A stretch of DNA of 64,000 nt from Methylosinus sp. Ce-a6 (GTDB lineage: Bacteria > Pseudomonadota > Alphaproteobacteria > Rhizobiales > Beijerinckiaceae): contig NZ_BGJX01000017.1 in NCBI RefSeq assembly GCF_009811655.1, positions 1-64,000 on the forward strand, written 5' to 3'. Position numbers and translations under genes: made by a program. Below the pieces are notes generated by a model. It did not search any database. It saw only the letters and a list, made by a program, of their open reading frames with translations, and had not been told where the DNA came from. The stretch's first letter is position 1. Each line of letters starts with the position of its first letter. Positions 19,596 to 26,819 of this stretch are shown piece by piece.

Positions 19596-21170
19596 TCACG
19601 TTTCCGCCCGCCGCGCGAGGCGGGCGGAGCGATCCTTCAGCGCGTCGTAGATCGGCTCGTTGCGGATGGCCGCGGCGATGGACATGGCCGCAAAGCACGC
19701 CGCCAGCATGGGCAGCAGCAATTGCGAATTATCGGTCATCTCGGTGATGAGGATCATGCCGGTGAGCGGCGCGCGCACGACGGCGGCGAAAAAGGCCGCC
19801 ATGCCGACGAGCGCGAATTTCATTCCCGCGGCCGCCGCGTCCTCGCCCGGAATCAGCAGGCCGAAGAACAGCCCGATCTCGGCGCCGAGGGCGAGCAGCG
19901 GCGCGAACAATCCGCCGGGCGTTCCCGCCGCATAAGAGACGACGCCGAGCGCGAAACGCAGCGCGAAGACGAACGGCAGGACCTCGAACGCGAAGGCTCC
20001 GTCCAGCGTGCGCTGCGTGAGGACGTCGCCGCCGCCGACGAGATCGGGCGCGAGAAAGCCGAGCGCGCCGACGCCGGCGCCGACGAGCGCGGCTTTCGCC
20101 TCCGCCGGCCAGGCCGAGCGATCGGCTATGTCCAGCGCGCCGAGAATGGCGCGATTGTAAGCGAGGCTCGCGAATCCCATCGCCGCGCCGAGGGCGAGGC
20201 TCAGCGGAACGTCGAGAGGGCCGGTCGGAAAATGAGCGGCGACGGTCAGCTCCGGCGCCGGCCCGAGCATGAGACGCACGACGGAGATTGCCCCGACCGA
20301 GGCGCCGAGCGCGATCGTCGCATGGCGCATGTCGAAGCGGCGCAACAGCTCCTCGAGCACGAAAGCGGCGCCGGCGAGCGGGGCGCTGAAGGCCGCCGCG
20401 AGCCCCGCCCCGGCGCCGGCGGCGAGCAGGGACTGCTGGCCGCTCCAGTCATAGCGGAAGAAGCGGCCGAGCCGATGCGCGAGGGTAGCGCCCATCTGCA
20501 CCGACGGCCCCTCGCGGCCGAGCGCGAGGCCGGCGCCGATCGCCAACACGCCGCCGACGAATTTCACCGGCAGCAGCAGAGGCGGCGCCGGCGGCTCCTG
20601 CCCGTCTATGACCGATTCGACATGCGGAATGCCGCTGCCGACCGCCGCCGGCGCGAAGCGCCGCACGAGCCAGGCCGCGAGCGCCGCCGCCAGCGCAGCG
20701 CCGAACGCCATCGTCGCGAAGCCGAGAACGGGGCGGCCCTCGAACGCGCCGGGCAGGGCGGCGCGCAATCGCTCTGCCGCATCGAGAATGAGCCGAAACG
20801 CGCCACAGAGCGCGCCGACCGCGACCCCGGCCAGCAGAGAGACGAGGCCGAGCGGAAACAATCCCGGCAGTTGCGAAGGTTTTGTCTCGGCGATCTCCTC
20901 CGCCGGCCCGGCGTAGGCGGCGACATCGGCTTCGAGGACGACATCGGTTTTATCGCCCAGCAGAAGCAGGCGCTCCGCCCCCGCGGCGTCGAGCAGCACC
21001 AGGCGGCGCGTCCGGCCGAGCGCCAGCGCGACCGAGGCGGCGTTGCGCCGCCGGCCTCGGCGCGGGCGGCGCCCGAAGGCGAGACGGCGCAGAAATGGCA
21101 GCGCCCCGGCGCCGAGGATCGTCGCCAGGACGAGGAGCGCGCGCCCGTCCTCCTCGGAAATGTCGAACAT
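19596..21170 (-). CDS. FliO-like domain fused to a ClC chloride channel/transporter
   Basis: A 524-residue open frame with two parts. Residues ~105-524 are a ClC chloride channel or H+/Cl- exchanger: GSGIPHVE (178-185), GREGPSVQMGA (218-228, with the gating glutamate) and GGLFAPLLALGAEIGL are the pore signatures, with many membrane helices. Residues 1-85 instead resemble FliO of the flagellar export apparatus: one helix (ALLVLATILGAGALPF), a basic stretch, and the core TRRLVLLDAAGAERLLLLGD then KTDVVLEADV. No ATG, or start codon with a ribosome site, lies at the junction (near 20858), so a separate ClC start is not obvious. Fusion or undetected frameshift both remain possible. Confidence 0.82.
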   Translation of the reverse strand: MFDISEEDGRALLVLATILGAGALPFLRRLAFGRRPRRGRRRNAASVALALGRTRRLVLLDAAGAERLLLLGDKTDVVLEADVAAYAGPAEEIAETKPSQLPGLFPLGLVSLLAGVAVGALCGAFRLILDAAERLRAALPGAFEGRPVLGFATMAFGAALAAALAAWLVRRFAPAAVGSGIPHVESVIDGQEPPAPPLLLPVKFVGGVLAIGAGLALGREGPSVQMGATLAHRLGRFFRYDWSGQQSLLAAGAGAGLAAAFSAPLAGAAFVLEELLRRFDMRHATIALGASVGAISVVRLMLGPAPELTVAAHFPTGPLDVPLSLALGAAMGFASLAYNRAILGALDIADRSAWPAEAKAALVGAGVGALGFLAPDLVGGGDVLTQRTLDGAFAFEVLPFVFALRFALGVVSYAAGTPGGLFAPLLALGAEIGLFFGLLIPGEDAAAAGMKFALVGMAAFFAAVVRAPLTGMILITEMTDNSQLLLPMLAACFAAMSIAAAIRNEPIYDALKDRSARLARRAET

Positions 21171-21271
21171 GCGACCGATTCGCGAAAAAAGACCGGGCGC
21201 AGCATAGCGCCGGGGCTTGGCGGAAACGAAATAGCGGAGAGGACGAAATAGGGGAGGCCCTTGGCGAAACA

Positions 21272-21302
21272 GCGATGTTAATGTATATTACATTCACATC
21301 GC
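21272..21302. promoter_or_regulatory. 31-bp near-perfect palindrome (candidate operator)
   Basis: GCGATGT-T-AATGTA-TAT-TACATT-C-ACATCGC: both arms match except one symmetrical pair. It sits in the 195-base divergent gap between the FliO-ClC gene (start 21170) and the DUF2852 gene (start 21366). No T-run follows. AT-rich centre in a GC-rich genome suits a repressor site serving one or both genes. Confidence 0.55.
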
Positions 21303-21365
21303 GGCAGCGTCGCGCGGATTGTCCGCCCGAGCGCGCGATGAGCGAAGGAACTGGAGAGTCCGATC

Positions 21366-21848
21366 ATGGGCTGTCATCGTCACTACCGCACGGGCTATGA
21401 TTCGCGCGATCGTTTCGGGGACTGCGGACGGCCGTGGAAGCCGCTCGAGCTTCTCGCAATGATTCTCGGCTTCATCGTCTTCTGGCCGATCGGCCTCGCC
21501 ATCGTCCTCTTCAAGGTCTGGCAGCGAAAATTTGGCTATGAGGGCGATCTCTTCGCCTTCGCGCAGGAGCGCGCCGCCGATGTGCAGGCGCGTTGGAAGG
21601 AGGCGACCGGCGAGGCCCGCGCGGCCGGCGGCTGGCGCGGCCCGGGCTTCATGCGTTCTTCCGGCAATGTCGCCTTCGACGATTGGCGCGAGAGCGAGCT
21701 CGCCCGCCTCGAGGAGGAGCGCCGCAAGCTCGCCGAGGCCGAGCGCGAATTCACCGAGCACATTGAGGAGCTGCGCCGCGCGCGAGACCGCGAGGAATTC
21801 GAATCCTTCATGCGCGCCCGCCGCGACCGCGGCCAGCCGCAAGGGTGA
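21366..21848 (+). CDS. DUF2852 domain-containing protein
   Basis: A 160-residue protein with one membrane helix (LLAMILGFIVFWPIGLAIVL, residues 31-50) followed by VWQRKFGYEGD, the DUF2852 signature, and a helical, probably coiled-coil C-terminus (LARLEEERRKLAEAEREFTE, then HIEELRRARDREEFESFM). Function is unknown; the family is common in alphaproteobacteria. A near-perfect palindrome lies about 64 bases before the start, and a hairpin terminator follows. Confidence 0.85.
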   Translation: MGCHRHYRTGYDSRDRFGDCGRPWKPLELLAMILGFIVFWPIGLAIVLFKVWQRKFGYEGDLFAFAQERAADVQARWKEATGEARAAGGWRGPGFMRSSGNVAFDDWRESELARLEEERRKLAEAEREFTEHIEELRRARDREEFESFMRARRDRGQPQG

Positions 21849-21868
21849 GCGCAGGAATATCATAAACC

Positions 21869-21903
21869 ACGCCGCGACCGGACAGGGCCGCGGCGTTCTT
21901 GTT
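21869..21903 (+). terminator. hairpin terminator after the DUF2852 gene
   Basis: ACGCCGCG (21869-21876) pairs with CGCGGCGT (21889-21896) around a 12-base loop; a TTCTTGTT tract follows. It is 20 bases after the stop codon. Confidence 0.65.
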
Positions 21904-22063
21904 ATTGCTTCACCACACCCACTCGCCGCAACTTCTCCCCCGGTTGAGGCGAGGGGAGTTCAGGGCCTCCTAACACATTGATTATGATTCGAAATCTCGC
22001 TTAAAAATCAAACGGTTGCTTTTCAACTCGCGCATGCTATAATTTTATTCGAGGGAAAAGTCC

Positions 22064-22672
22064 ATGCAGTTCGACGTCGAAAAATTAGAAAACTTGGTTA
22101 TTTATGCCTGTCGTAAGGCGGAACGTTCCGCCTTGGGCGCCGTCAAGTTGCACAAGGTGCTGTATTTCTCAGATATGCTGTTCTATGCGGAACATGGGAC
22201 CGCGATTACAGGTGCGACATATCGCAAACGTCCTTTCGGGCCGACATGCGACGTTCTGCTCAGCAGCCTTCGTTCCTTGGAAAAGCGCGGCGCAATCCGT
22301 ATTCATGAGGTTGACTATTTTGGCTATCTAAAAAAAGAGTTCGAGTCGCTCACCCAGCCGGAGCTGTCGCGATTCTCGGAGTTGGAAATCGCGCTCGTCG
22401 ACGAAGTGGTAGATTTCGTCTGCAATGAGAATTCCGCGAAGACAATTAGCGATTTCAGTCACAATCGAGCGTGGGAGAGTGTAGAGTTCGGCGATGTGAT
22501 TCGCTATAATAGCGTTTTTTCAATATTCCCTACAGATGTATCGCCAGAAGCTATAGAATGGGCCAAGGCAGAGGTAGAACGTCTTGCAAGTGCGCGATCG
22601 TCAAAAGCATCCGTGGCGCGTCACGACTTCAGAGATTTTCGAGACCGCGTTCTTCAGGCGCGGGGCGCATGA
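22064..22672 (+). CDS. Panacea-domain (SocA/DUF4065) antitoxin
   Basis: A 202-residue protein of the Panacea (DUF4065, SocA-like) family, which contains promiscuous antitoxins. Recognised stretches: LGAVKLHKVLYFSDMLFYAE, GTAITGATYRKRPFGPTCDV and, further on, SDFSHNRAWESVEFGDVI. A GAGGGAAAAG ribosome site precedes the ATG. The gene is visibly more AT-rich than its surroundings, consistent with horizontal transfer. Its 3' end overlaps the next frame (22584) by 89 bases, which ties it to a small RelE-like partner. Panacea proteins are known to neutralise many unrelated toxins, so the pairing is expected for the family. Confidence 0.85.
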   Translation: MQFDVEKLENLVIYACRKAERSALGAVKLHKVLYFSDMLFYAEHGTAITGATYRKRPFGPTCDVLLSSLRSLEKRGAIRIHEVDYFGYLKKEFESLTQPELSRFSELEIALVDEVVDFVCNENSAKTISDFSHNRAWESVEFGDVIRYNSVFSIFPTDVSPEAIEWAKAEVERLASARSSKASVARHDFRDFRDRVLQARGA

Positions 22673-22874
22673 CGTATTTTATGATCTTTTGGATGGTCTC
22701 GAGGATCAGTTAAAGATCGATCCGAAATCCTGTGGAGTTCGGATTCCGGGCCACCCGGCAAATTGCTGGATATATCAAAGCCCTCCATTAAAGCGTTTGC
22801 CAATGATCTACGTGATGTACGAAATTGACGACGAAGAAAGAATTGTAACGTTATGGAGCTTTTCTGTTATCTGA
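22584..22874 (+). CDS. RelE/ParE-like toxin paired with a Panacea antitoxin
   Basis: A 96-residue protein in a different frame that begins inside the Panacea gene. The fold-type features are HPWRVTTSEIFETAFF (strand-helix), a helix FYDLLDGLEDQLKIDP, and the strands CWIYQSPPLKR, LPMIYVMYEID and RIVTLWSF, resembling RelE/ParE ribonuclease-gyrase toxins. The call rests on that pattern and the partner. The start is a TTG at 22584, eight bases after GAGGT; a GTG at 22590 is an alternative. Long overlap, small size and AT-rich composition agree with a transferred toxin-antitoxin cassette. The catalytic residues are not certain. Confidence 0.6.
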   Translation: MQVRDRQKHPWRVTTSEIFETAFFRRGAHDVFYDLLDGLEDQLKIDPKSCGVRIPGHPANCWIYQSPPLKRLPMIYVMYEIDDEERIVTLWSFSVI

Positions 22875-22998
22875 GCTTTTTTGTCGAGCCGTTTCCTACT
22901 CCGGGGTGCCGCCCTGCTCCGATGTGAGGCCCTTCGATTCCTCGCGTTAACCAAGCTTCTCGACGCCCCGTTAACGCTCCCTCGCCATTGTCGCGGCC

Positions 22999-23943
22999 AT
23001 GGCTCGTCGCGTTACGCCATTGCCGCTCCTCGTCCTGACGCCGCTCGTCGCGGCGGGTCTGTCGGGCTGCGGATTTCTGGCGAAGCCGCAGCGCCCGGCC
23101 TGGCGCGCGCAGGCGGAGAACGCCTGCCTCGCCGAAAAGCGCGTGCAGCCCTCGGCATACGTACAATTCGCGCAGGAGATCGACGGCCCCGGCATATGCG
23201 GGCTCACCCGGCCGCTGAAAGTCACGGCGCTGCAGGGCGGCGCGGTCGCCTTCAACGCCAGGGCGACGCTCGACTGCTCCATGGTCGCCGAGCTCGACCA
23301 ATGGCTGAACGATGTGGTGCAGCCGTCGGCCATGGCGCGCTTCGGCCAGCCGGTGGCGCAGATCAACTCCATGGGCTCCTACGCCTGCCGCGGCATGAAT
23401 GCGCAAGCCGGCGCGCCGCTATCGGAACATTCCTTCGGCAATGCGCTCGACATAGGCGGCTTCGTGCTCGCCGACGGGCGCGAAATCTCCATCGTCCGCG
23501 ACTGGACGCATGGCGACCAGCCGACCAGGGATTTTCTCGCCGAAGTGCACGGCGGCTCCTGCCGGCATTTCACCACCGTGCTGTCGCCAGGCTCCAACGC
23601 CTTCCACTACAATCACATCCACGTCGATCTCGCCATGCATGGGCGCAATGGCGACCGGCGCATCTGCAAGCCGGTCCCGCGCGACGTCGCGCCGGCGCCC
23701 GGGCAGGACCCGCCTATGACGGACCCGCAGCTCGTCGCCCATGGCCCCGACGACGACGATGTGGATACGCCCGGACCGCCGCCGCTCGCCGCCTTCCAGG
23801 CGCAGGCCTCGCGCGGCGTCGACGACAGTCTCATTCTCGCCGCGCCGCTGCCGCCCGTGCGGCCCCCGGCGCGCGCCCTGCAACCGGAAGGCGCCCCCAA
23901 GGATTGGGATGTCACTTCGAGCATTGCTCGGCGCGGCCGCTGA
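22999..23943 (+). CDS. extensin-like lipoprotein
   Basis: A 314-residue exported protein with an extensin-like C-terminal domain (PF06904), a cell-wall or periplasmic fold related to D,D-carboxypeptidase-like folds. The signal peptide ends in LSGC, so C24 is the predicted lipidated residue. Domain landmarks: CLAEKRVQPSAYVQFAQEID, the ACRGMNAQ block, LSEHSFGNALDIGGFVLADG (about 141-160) and FHYNHIHVDLAMHGRNG. The conserved histidines and aspartate in SEHSFGNALDI and NHIHVD could bind zinc. The last ~80 residues are proline-rich and variable. It stands alone in its transcription unit. Confidence 0.88.
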   Translation: MARRVTPLPLLVLTPLVAAGLSGCGFLAKPQRPAWRAQAENACLAEKRVQPSAYVQFAQEIDGPGICGLTRPLKVTALQGGAVAFNARATLDCSMVAELDQWLNDVVQPSAMARFGQPVAQINSMGSYACRGMNAQAGAPLSEHSFGNALDIGGFVLADGREISIVRDWTHGDQPTRDFLAEVHGGSCRHFTTVLSPGSNAFHYNHIHVDLAMHGRNGDRRICKPVPRDVAPAPGQDPPMTDPQLVAHGPDDDDVDTPGPPPLAAFQAQASRGVDDSLILAAPLPPVRPPARALQPEGAPKDWDVTSSIARRGR

Positions 23944-23971
23944 TCGGAGAATTTTTCCCGAGCTCGACGAC

Positions 23972-24038
23972 TAGAGCCATTTGAATTCGCATGTTCTTTT
24001 CCGAAAACCGCTTCGCACTTTTGGGGAGCATGCTCTAA
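23972..24038. repeat. dispersed repeat, family C (inverted relative to 63279)
   Basis: Reads TAGAGCCATTTGAATTCGC, then ATGTTCTTTTCCGAAAACCG, CTTCGCACTTTTGGGGAGCA and TGCTCT. The reverse complement matches 63279-63336 almost base for base. It fills the gap between convergent genes. Confidence 0.75.
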
Positions 24039-24072
24039 GGAGCGGCGGCCCAGCCTTCAACTCCAGATCATC

Positions 24073-24597
24073 TCATTCGACTTTGGGCCGCAGCGCATCG
24101 CGAGCCGTCGCGAAAGGCAGGACGAGGGAGAGCGGCGCGTCGAGGAGACGCACCGCGTCGTAGAGTTCGCACCAACGGGCGGCGTCTTCATTCTTCGCGT
24201 CGATGAGCAACGCCACGCCGCCCGCTTCTTCGGCCACCGCCATGCAGCGTTCCGCGGCGCGGAGAAGCAAGCGTCCGCCCAGCCCCCTCCGCTGGACGCT
24301 GCGATCGACCGCCAGCCGTCCGAGCCGATAGACGGGAACTTCGTAACGCCCGAGGCCGCGCGTCGCATTCGCCGGGACGCGGGCGAATGCGAGAGAGGCC
24401 GGGCCGAGCGTGTAGAATCCGAGAACGCGCGTCGGAGCGCCCAGTGGCGCCGCGACGAAACATTTCGCTCCGCCGCGCTCATGATTCTGTCGCGCGTAGC
24501 GCTTCAAATAGACGTCGAGATTTTCGTCGCCGCAATCGAAGGCGTTCCGATCATGAATTTTCGAAAGGGCGCTGTCTTCCCAGACCGGCGCCGTCAT
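24073..24597 (-). CDS. GNAT acetyltransferase toxin, TacT-like
   Basis: A 174-residue GCN5-type N-acetyltransferase. The acetyl-CoA pyrophosphate loop QRRGLGGRLL is at residues 102-111, preceded by YRLGRLAVD; Y146 in CELYDAV is in the position of the catalytic tyrosine of TacT-type toxins. Such toxins acetylate aminoacyl-tRNA and stop translation. Gene order (DUF1778 antitoxin first, ATGA overlap) is the usual TacAT arrangement. Which tRNA is modified cannot be told. Confidence 0.87.
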   Translation of the reverse strand: MTAPVWEDSALSKIHDRNAFDCGDENLDVYLKRYARQNHERGGAKCFVAAPLGAPTRVLGFYTLGPASLAFARVPANATRGLGRYEVPVYRLGRLAVDRSVQRRGLGGRLLLRAAERCMAVAEEAGGVALLIDAKNEDAARWCELYDAVRLLDAPLSLVLPFATARDALRPKVE

Positions 24598-24869
24598 TCG
24601 AGCGTGAATCCCGCCTTCGCGGCGCGGCGAAGACGCACGCCCGCTCTCGGGGGATTTTCCAGCAGATCGAGAATATGCGACGTGTCCCGCTCCGAAAGCG
24701 CCAGCCTTTCGGCTTCCGCGATCACAGCCTTGGCGTGGGGAAGCGCCAACCGCAGGATGAAGCCTGTCAAATCGACCCGCTCCAATGCGGCCGCGCGGGC
24801 CAACACCGCCTTGTCCTCACGCTTCAGCCGCAGCTCGATGCGGCCGCTGTCCGCATGTTCTCGAGGCAT
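24594..24869 (-). CDS. DUF1778 antitoxin, TacA-like
   Basis: A 91-residue ribbon-helix-helix antitoxin of the DUF1778 family. Its N-terminus has SGRIELRLKREDKAVLARAA (the ribbon and helix 1) and LERVDLTGFILRLALPHA (helix 2); the C-terminal ~30 residues would cover the GNAT toxin. The start at 24869 has GGGAGAAGATT immediately upstream; an in-frame ATG at 24938 is less likely. Four-base overlap with the toxin. Likely autorepressed; the divergent gap to the sulfate-binding gene (24870-25024) holds the promoters of both. Confidence 0.87.
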   Translation of the reverse strand: MPREHADSGRIELRLKREDKAVLARAAALERVDLTGFILRLALPHAKAVIAEAERLALSERDTSHILDLLENPPRAGVRLRRAAKAGFTLE

Positions 24870-25024
24870 AATCTTCTCCCTCGGATTCATTCCGTACAAT
24901 GCAAGGGCGACATGGAGGCCCAGCGACGGCCTTTTCATCGTACGCTCGATTGCGCGCCATGCATGTTTGTCGATATGAATATAAATGCAGTAGACTAATT
25001 GAATATCGGCATTCGAGGAGCGAC

Positions 25025-26050
25025 ATGCAGACGACGTCCGGCCTCTTTCCGTCTCGCGCCGTCTCGCGCGCGATCGGCTTGGCCTTTTCCCTGATTTTCG
25101 GCGTCGCGGCGCGCGGCGAGACGCTGCTCAACGTCTCCTACGACCCGACGCGGGAATTGTTCAGAGCCGTCGACAAGGCCTTCGCCGCCGAGTGGAAGAA
25201 GCAGACCGGGCGGGACATTCAGATCCAGGCGTCGCATGGCGGCTCAGGCGCTCAGGCGCGCTCCGTCATCGAAGGGCTTCCCGCCGACATAGTGACGCTC
25301 GCCCTTGCCCACGACATCGACGCGATCGCCGGCAGGACCGGCAAGATCCCGGCCGATTGGCAGAAGCGCCTGCCGAACAACTCCTCGCCCTACACGTCGA
25401 CGATCGTGCTGCTCGTGCGCAAGGGCAATCCCAAGGCGATCAAGGATTGGGACGATCTCGCCAAGCCCGGCGTCGTCGTCGTCGCGCCCAATCCCAAGAC
25501 GGGCGGCGGCGCGCGCTGGAACTTCCTCGCCGCCTGGGCCTTTGGTTTGAAGAAATTCGACGGCGACGAGGCCAAAACGAAGGAACTGGTGAAAGCGATC
25601 TACAAGAACGCCCCGGTTCTCGATTCCGGCGCGCGCGGATCGACGACCACCTTCGCCCAGCGCGGCTTCGGCGACGTTCTCATCGCCTGGGAGAACGAGG
25701 CCTTTCTCGCACTCTCCGAATTCAGCAAGGACAAATTCGAGATCGTCGTTCCGTCGCTCTCGATTCTCGCGGAGCCGGCGGTCGCCGTCGTCGACGGCAA
25801 TGTCGACGCCAAGGGCGCGCGCAAGGCGGCGGAAGCCTATTTGAATTTTCTCTACACGCCGGCCGGCCAGGCGCTCATCGCCAAGCACTATTATCGGCCG
25901 GCGCATCCGGAATTCGCGGCGCCCGACGATTTGAATCGCTTCCATAAATTGGAGCTGGTCACGATCGACGAGAGATTCGGCGGCTGGCCGGCGGCGCAGA
26001 AGAAATTCTTCGTCGACGGCGCGCTCTTCGACGAGATGCAGAAGCCCTGA
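25025..26050 (+). CDS. sbp: sulfate/thiosulfate-binding periplasmic protein
   Basis: A 341-residue substrate-binding protein of the sulfate ABC transporter family. The signal peptide covers about residues 1-31 ([17 protein letters not shown]). Family landmarks: [18 protein letters not shown], then [16 protein letters not shown] and [16 protein letters not shown], then [23 protein letters not shown] lies seven bases before the ATG, fixing the start at 25025. The permease and ATPase genes (cysTWA) are not adjacent, so it is an orphan in this window. The divergent region includes TTGTCG and TAGACT hexamers 18 bases apart, a weak promoter candidate. Confidence 0.9.
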   Translation: MQTTSGLFPSRAVSRAIGLAFSLIFGVAARGETLLNVSYDPTRELFRAVDKAFAAEWKKQTGRDIQIQASHGGSGAQARSVIEGLPADIVTLALAHDIDAIAGRTGKIPADWQKRLPNNSSPYTSTIVLLVRKGNPKAIKDWDDLAKPGVVVVAPNPKTGGGARWNFLAAWAFGLKKFDGDEAKTKELVKAIYKNAPVLDSGARGSTTTFAQRGFGDVLIAWENEAFLALSEFSKDKFEIVVPSLSILAEPAVAVVDGNVDAKGARKAAEAYLNFLYTPAGQALIAKHYYRPAHPEFAAPDDLNRFHKLELVTIDERFGGWPAAQKKFFVDGALFDEMQKP

Positions 26051-26055
26051 CGAAA

Positions 26056-26107
26056 GCGTTTCCAGCCGAAGTGGACGCCGATTCGGCGTCGGAAACGCGT
26101 TAAAATA
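26056..26107. repeat. family A repeat module (single)
   Basis: GCGTTTCCAGCCGAAGTGGA then CGCCGATTCGGCGTCGGAAA and CGCGTTAAAAT. This is the GTTTCC-GGAAAC half of the composite element seen complete at 44018-44120, here without the GTTTCAT-containing hairpin. Confidence 0.75.
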
Positions 26108-26146
26108 AGAGCTCAGTGGCTTACGTCGATGAAAGTGAAGACGCTC

Positions 26147-26270
26147 GAGCCCCTCCCCGGCCCTCCCCCGCTGCGCGGGAGAGGGAGCAGATTCGGCGCT
26201 TCATCGAGAGTGCGCGTAGCGTTTGCCGCCCCCTCTCCCGCGCAGCGGGGGAGGGTGAGGGAGGGGGCCT
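26147..26270. repeat. dispersed inverted repeat, family B
   Basis: Outer arms GCCCCTCCCCGGCCCTCCCC and GGGGAGGGTGAGGGAGGGGG with inner CTGCGCGGGAGAGGGAGCAG and CCCTCTCCCGCGCAGCGGGG. A second copy is at 30083-30212, with the same inner sequence GGCGCTTCATCGAGAG. Confidence 0.75.
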
Positions 26271-26283
26271 TCAGTTCGGGTGA

Positions 26284-26680
26284 GGCAGGCCAAGACTCGA
26301 TCCGCGCACTCATATGAGCGATCCAGAGCCTGCCCGCGACTCTGGATCACTCACATGGGGACGTTCTGGTCAAGAGTTCATCGTCGCATGATCGGCGGGC
26401 TCCATTGGTCGGCGGATCCTGGGTCCGAGCCTTCCTCGAGGTTCTGGTTCTCTGGCCAGAACAAACTCACATTCGGTCGTCGCGGCTTTGCGACCGCACC
26501 CAGATTCCGCGTTCGGCGGGCAAGGCTCGGGAGGGCGAGACCACTCTTCGCTGCGGCGTCGTGAACGCCATGCGATCCATCGGATCGCCCGCCCCGGATC
26601 GGGCCGAGGCCATTTTGCCTCGGCTATTCATGTTCCGCTCGGCCGATCTTCGTCCGGCCGGCGCTCGCGACGGGAAGCGG
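26284..26680. other. gene-free stretch next to an IS remnant
   Basis: About 400 bases. It starts with a small hairpin around GATCCAGAG/CTCTGGATC (26320-26350), related to the inner stem of family D. The remainder carries open frames on both strands without recognisable products. Its position just beyond the end of an IS110-type transposase tail suggests decayed IS or flanking DNA. Confidence 0.35.
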
Positions 26681-26818
26681 TCAGGCGGCCTTGGCGACGA
26701 CGGCGCCCTCGATGACGGCTCCCTGCGTCGCATATCTCCACAAGGCGACCAGCAGCTTGCGCGCCAAAGCGACGATCGTCGTCTTGCGGCGATTCGCGAT
26801 GACGCCTCGAGGCCCGCC
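26681..26818 (-). mobile_element. 3' remnant of an IS110-type transposase gene
   Basis: Minus-strand translation gives GVIANRRKTTIVALARKLLV then ALWRYATQGAVIEGAVVAKA and a stop at 26681-26683, the pattern of the C-terminus of IS110-family transposases (recognised by eye). Similarity begins within two bases of the stop codon of the upstream L,D-transpeptidase gene, so the fragment abuts that gene. The catalytic parts are missing. Confidence 0.55.
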
Positions 26819-26819
26819 C

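Noticed and set aside
22670..22690. ATG at 22670 as start of the RelE-like protein
   Set aside because: It is not in the frame of the conserved strands.
24899..25024. N-terminal extension of the sulfate-binding protein
   Set aside because: GAGGAG precedes ATG 25025 and a signal peptide starts there; the extension lies in the divergent promoter region.
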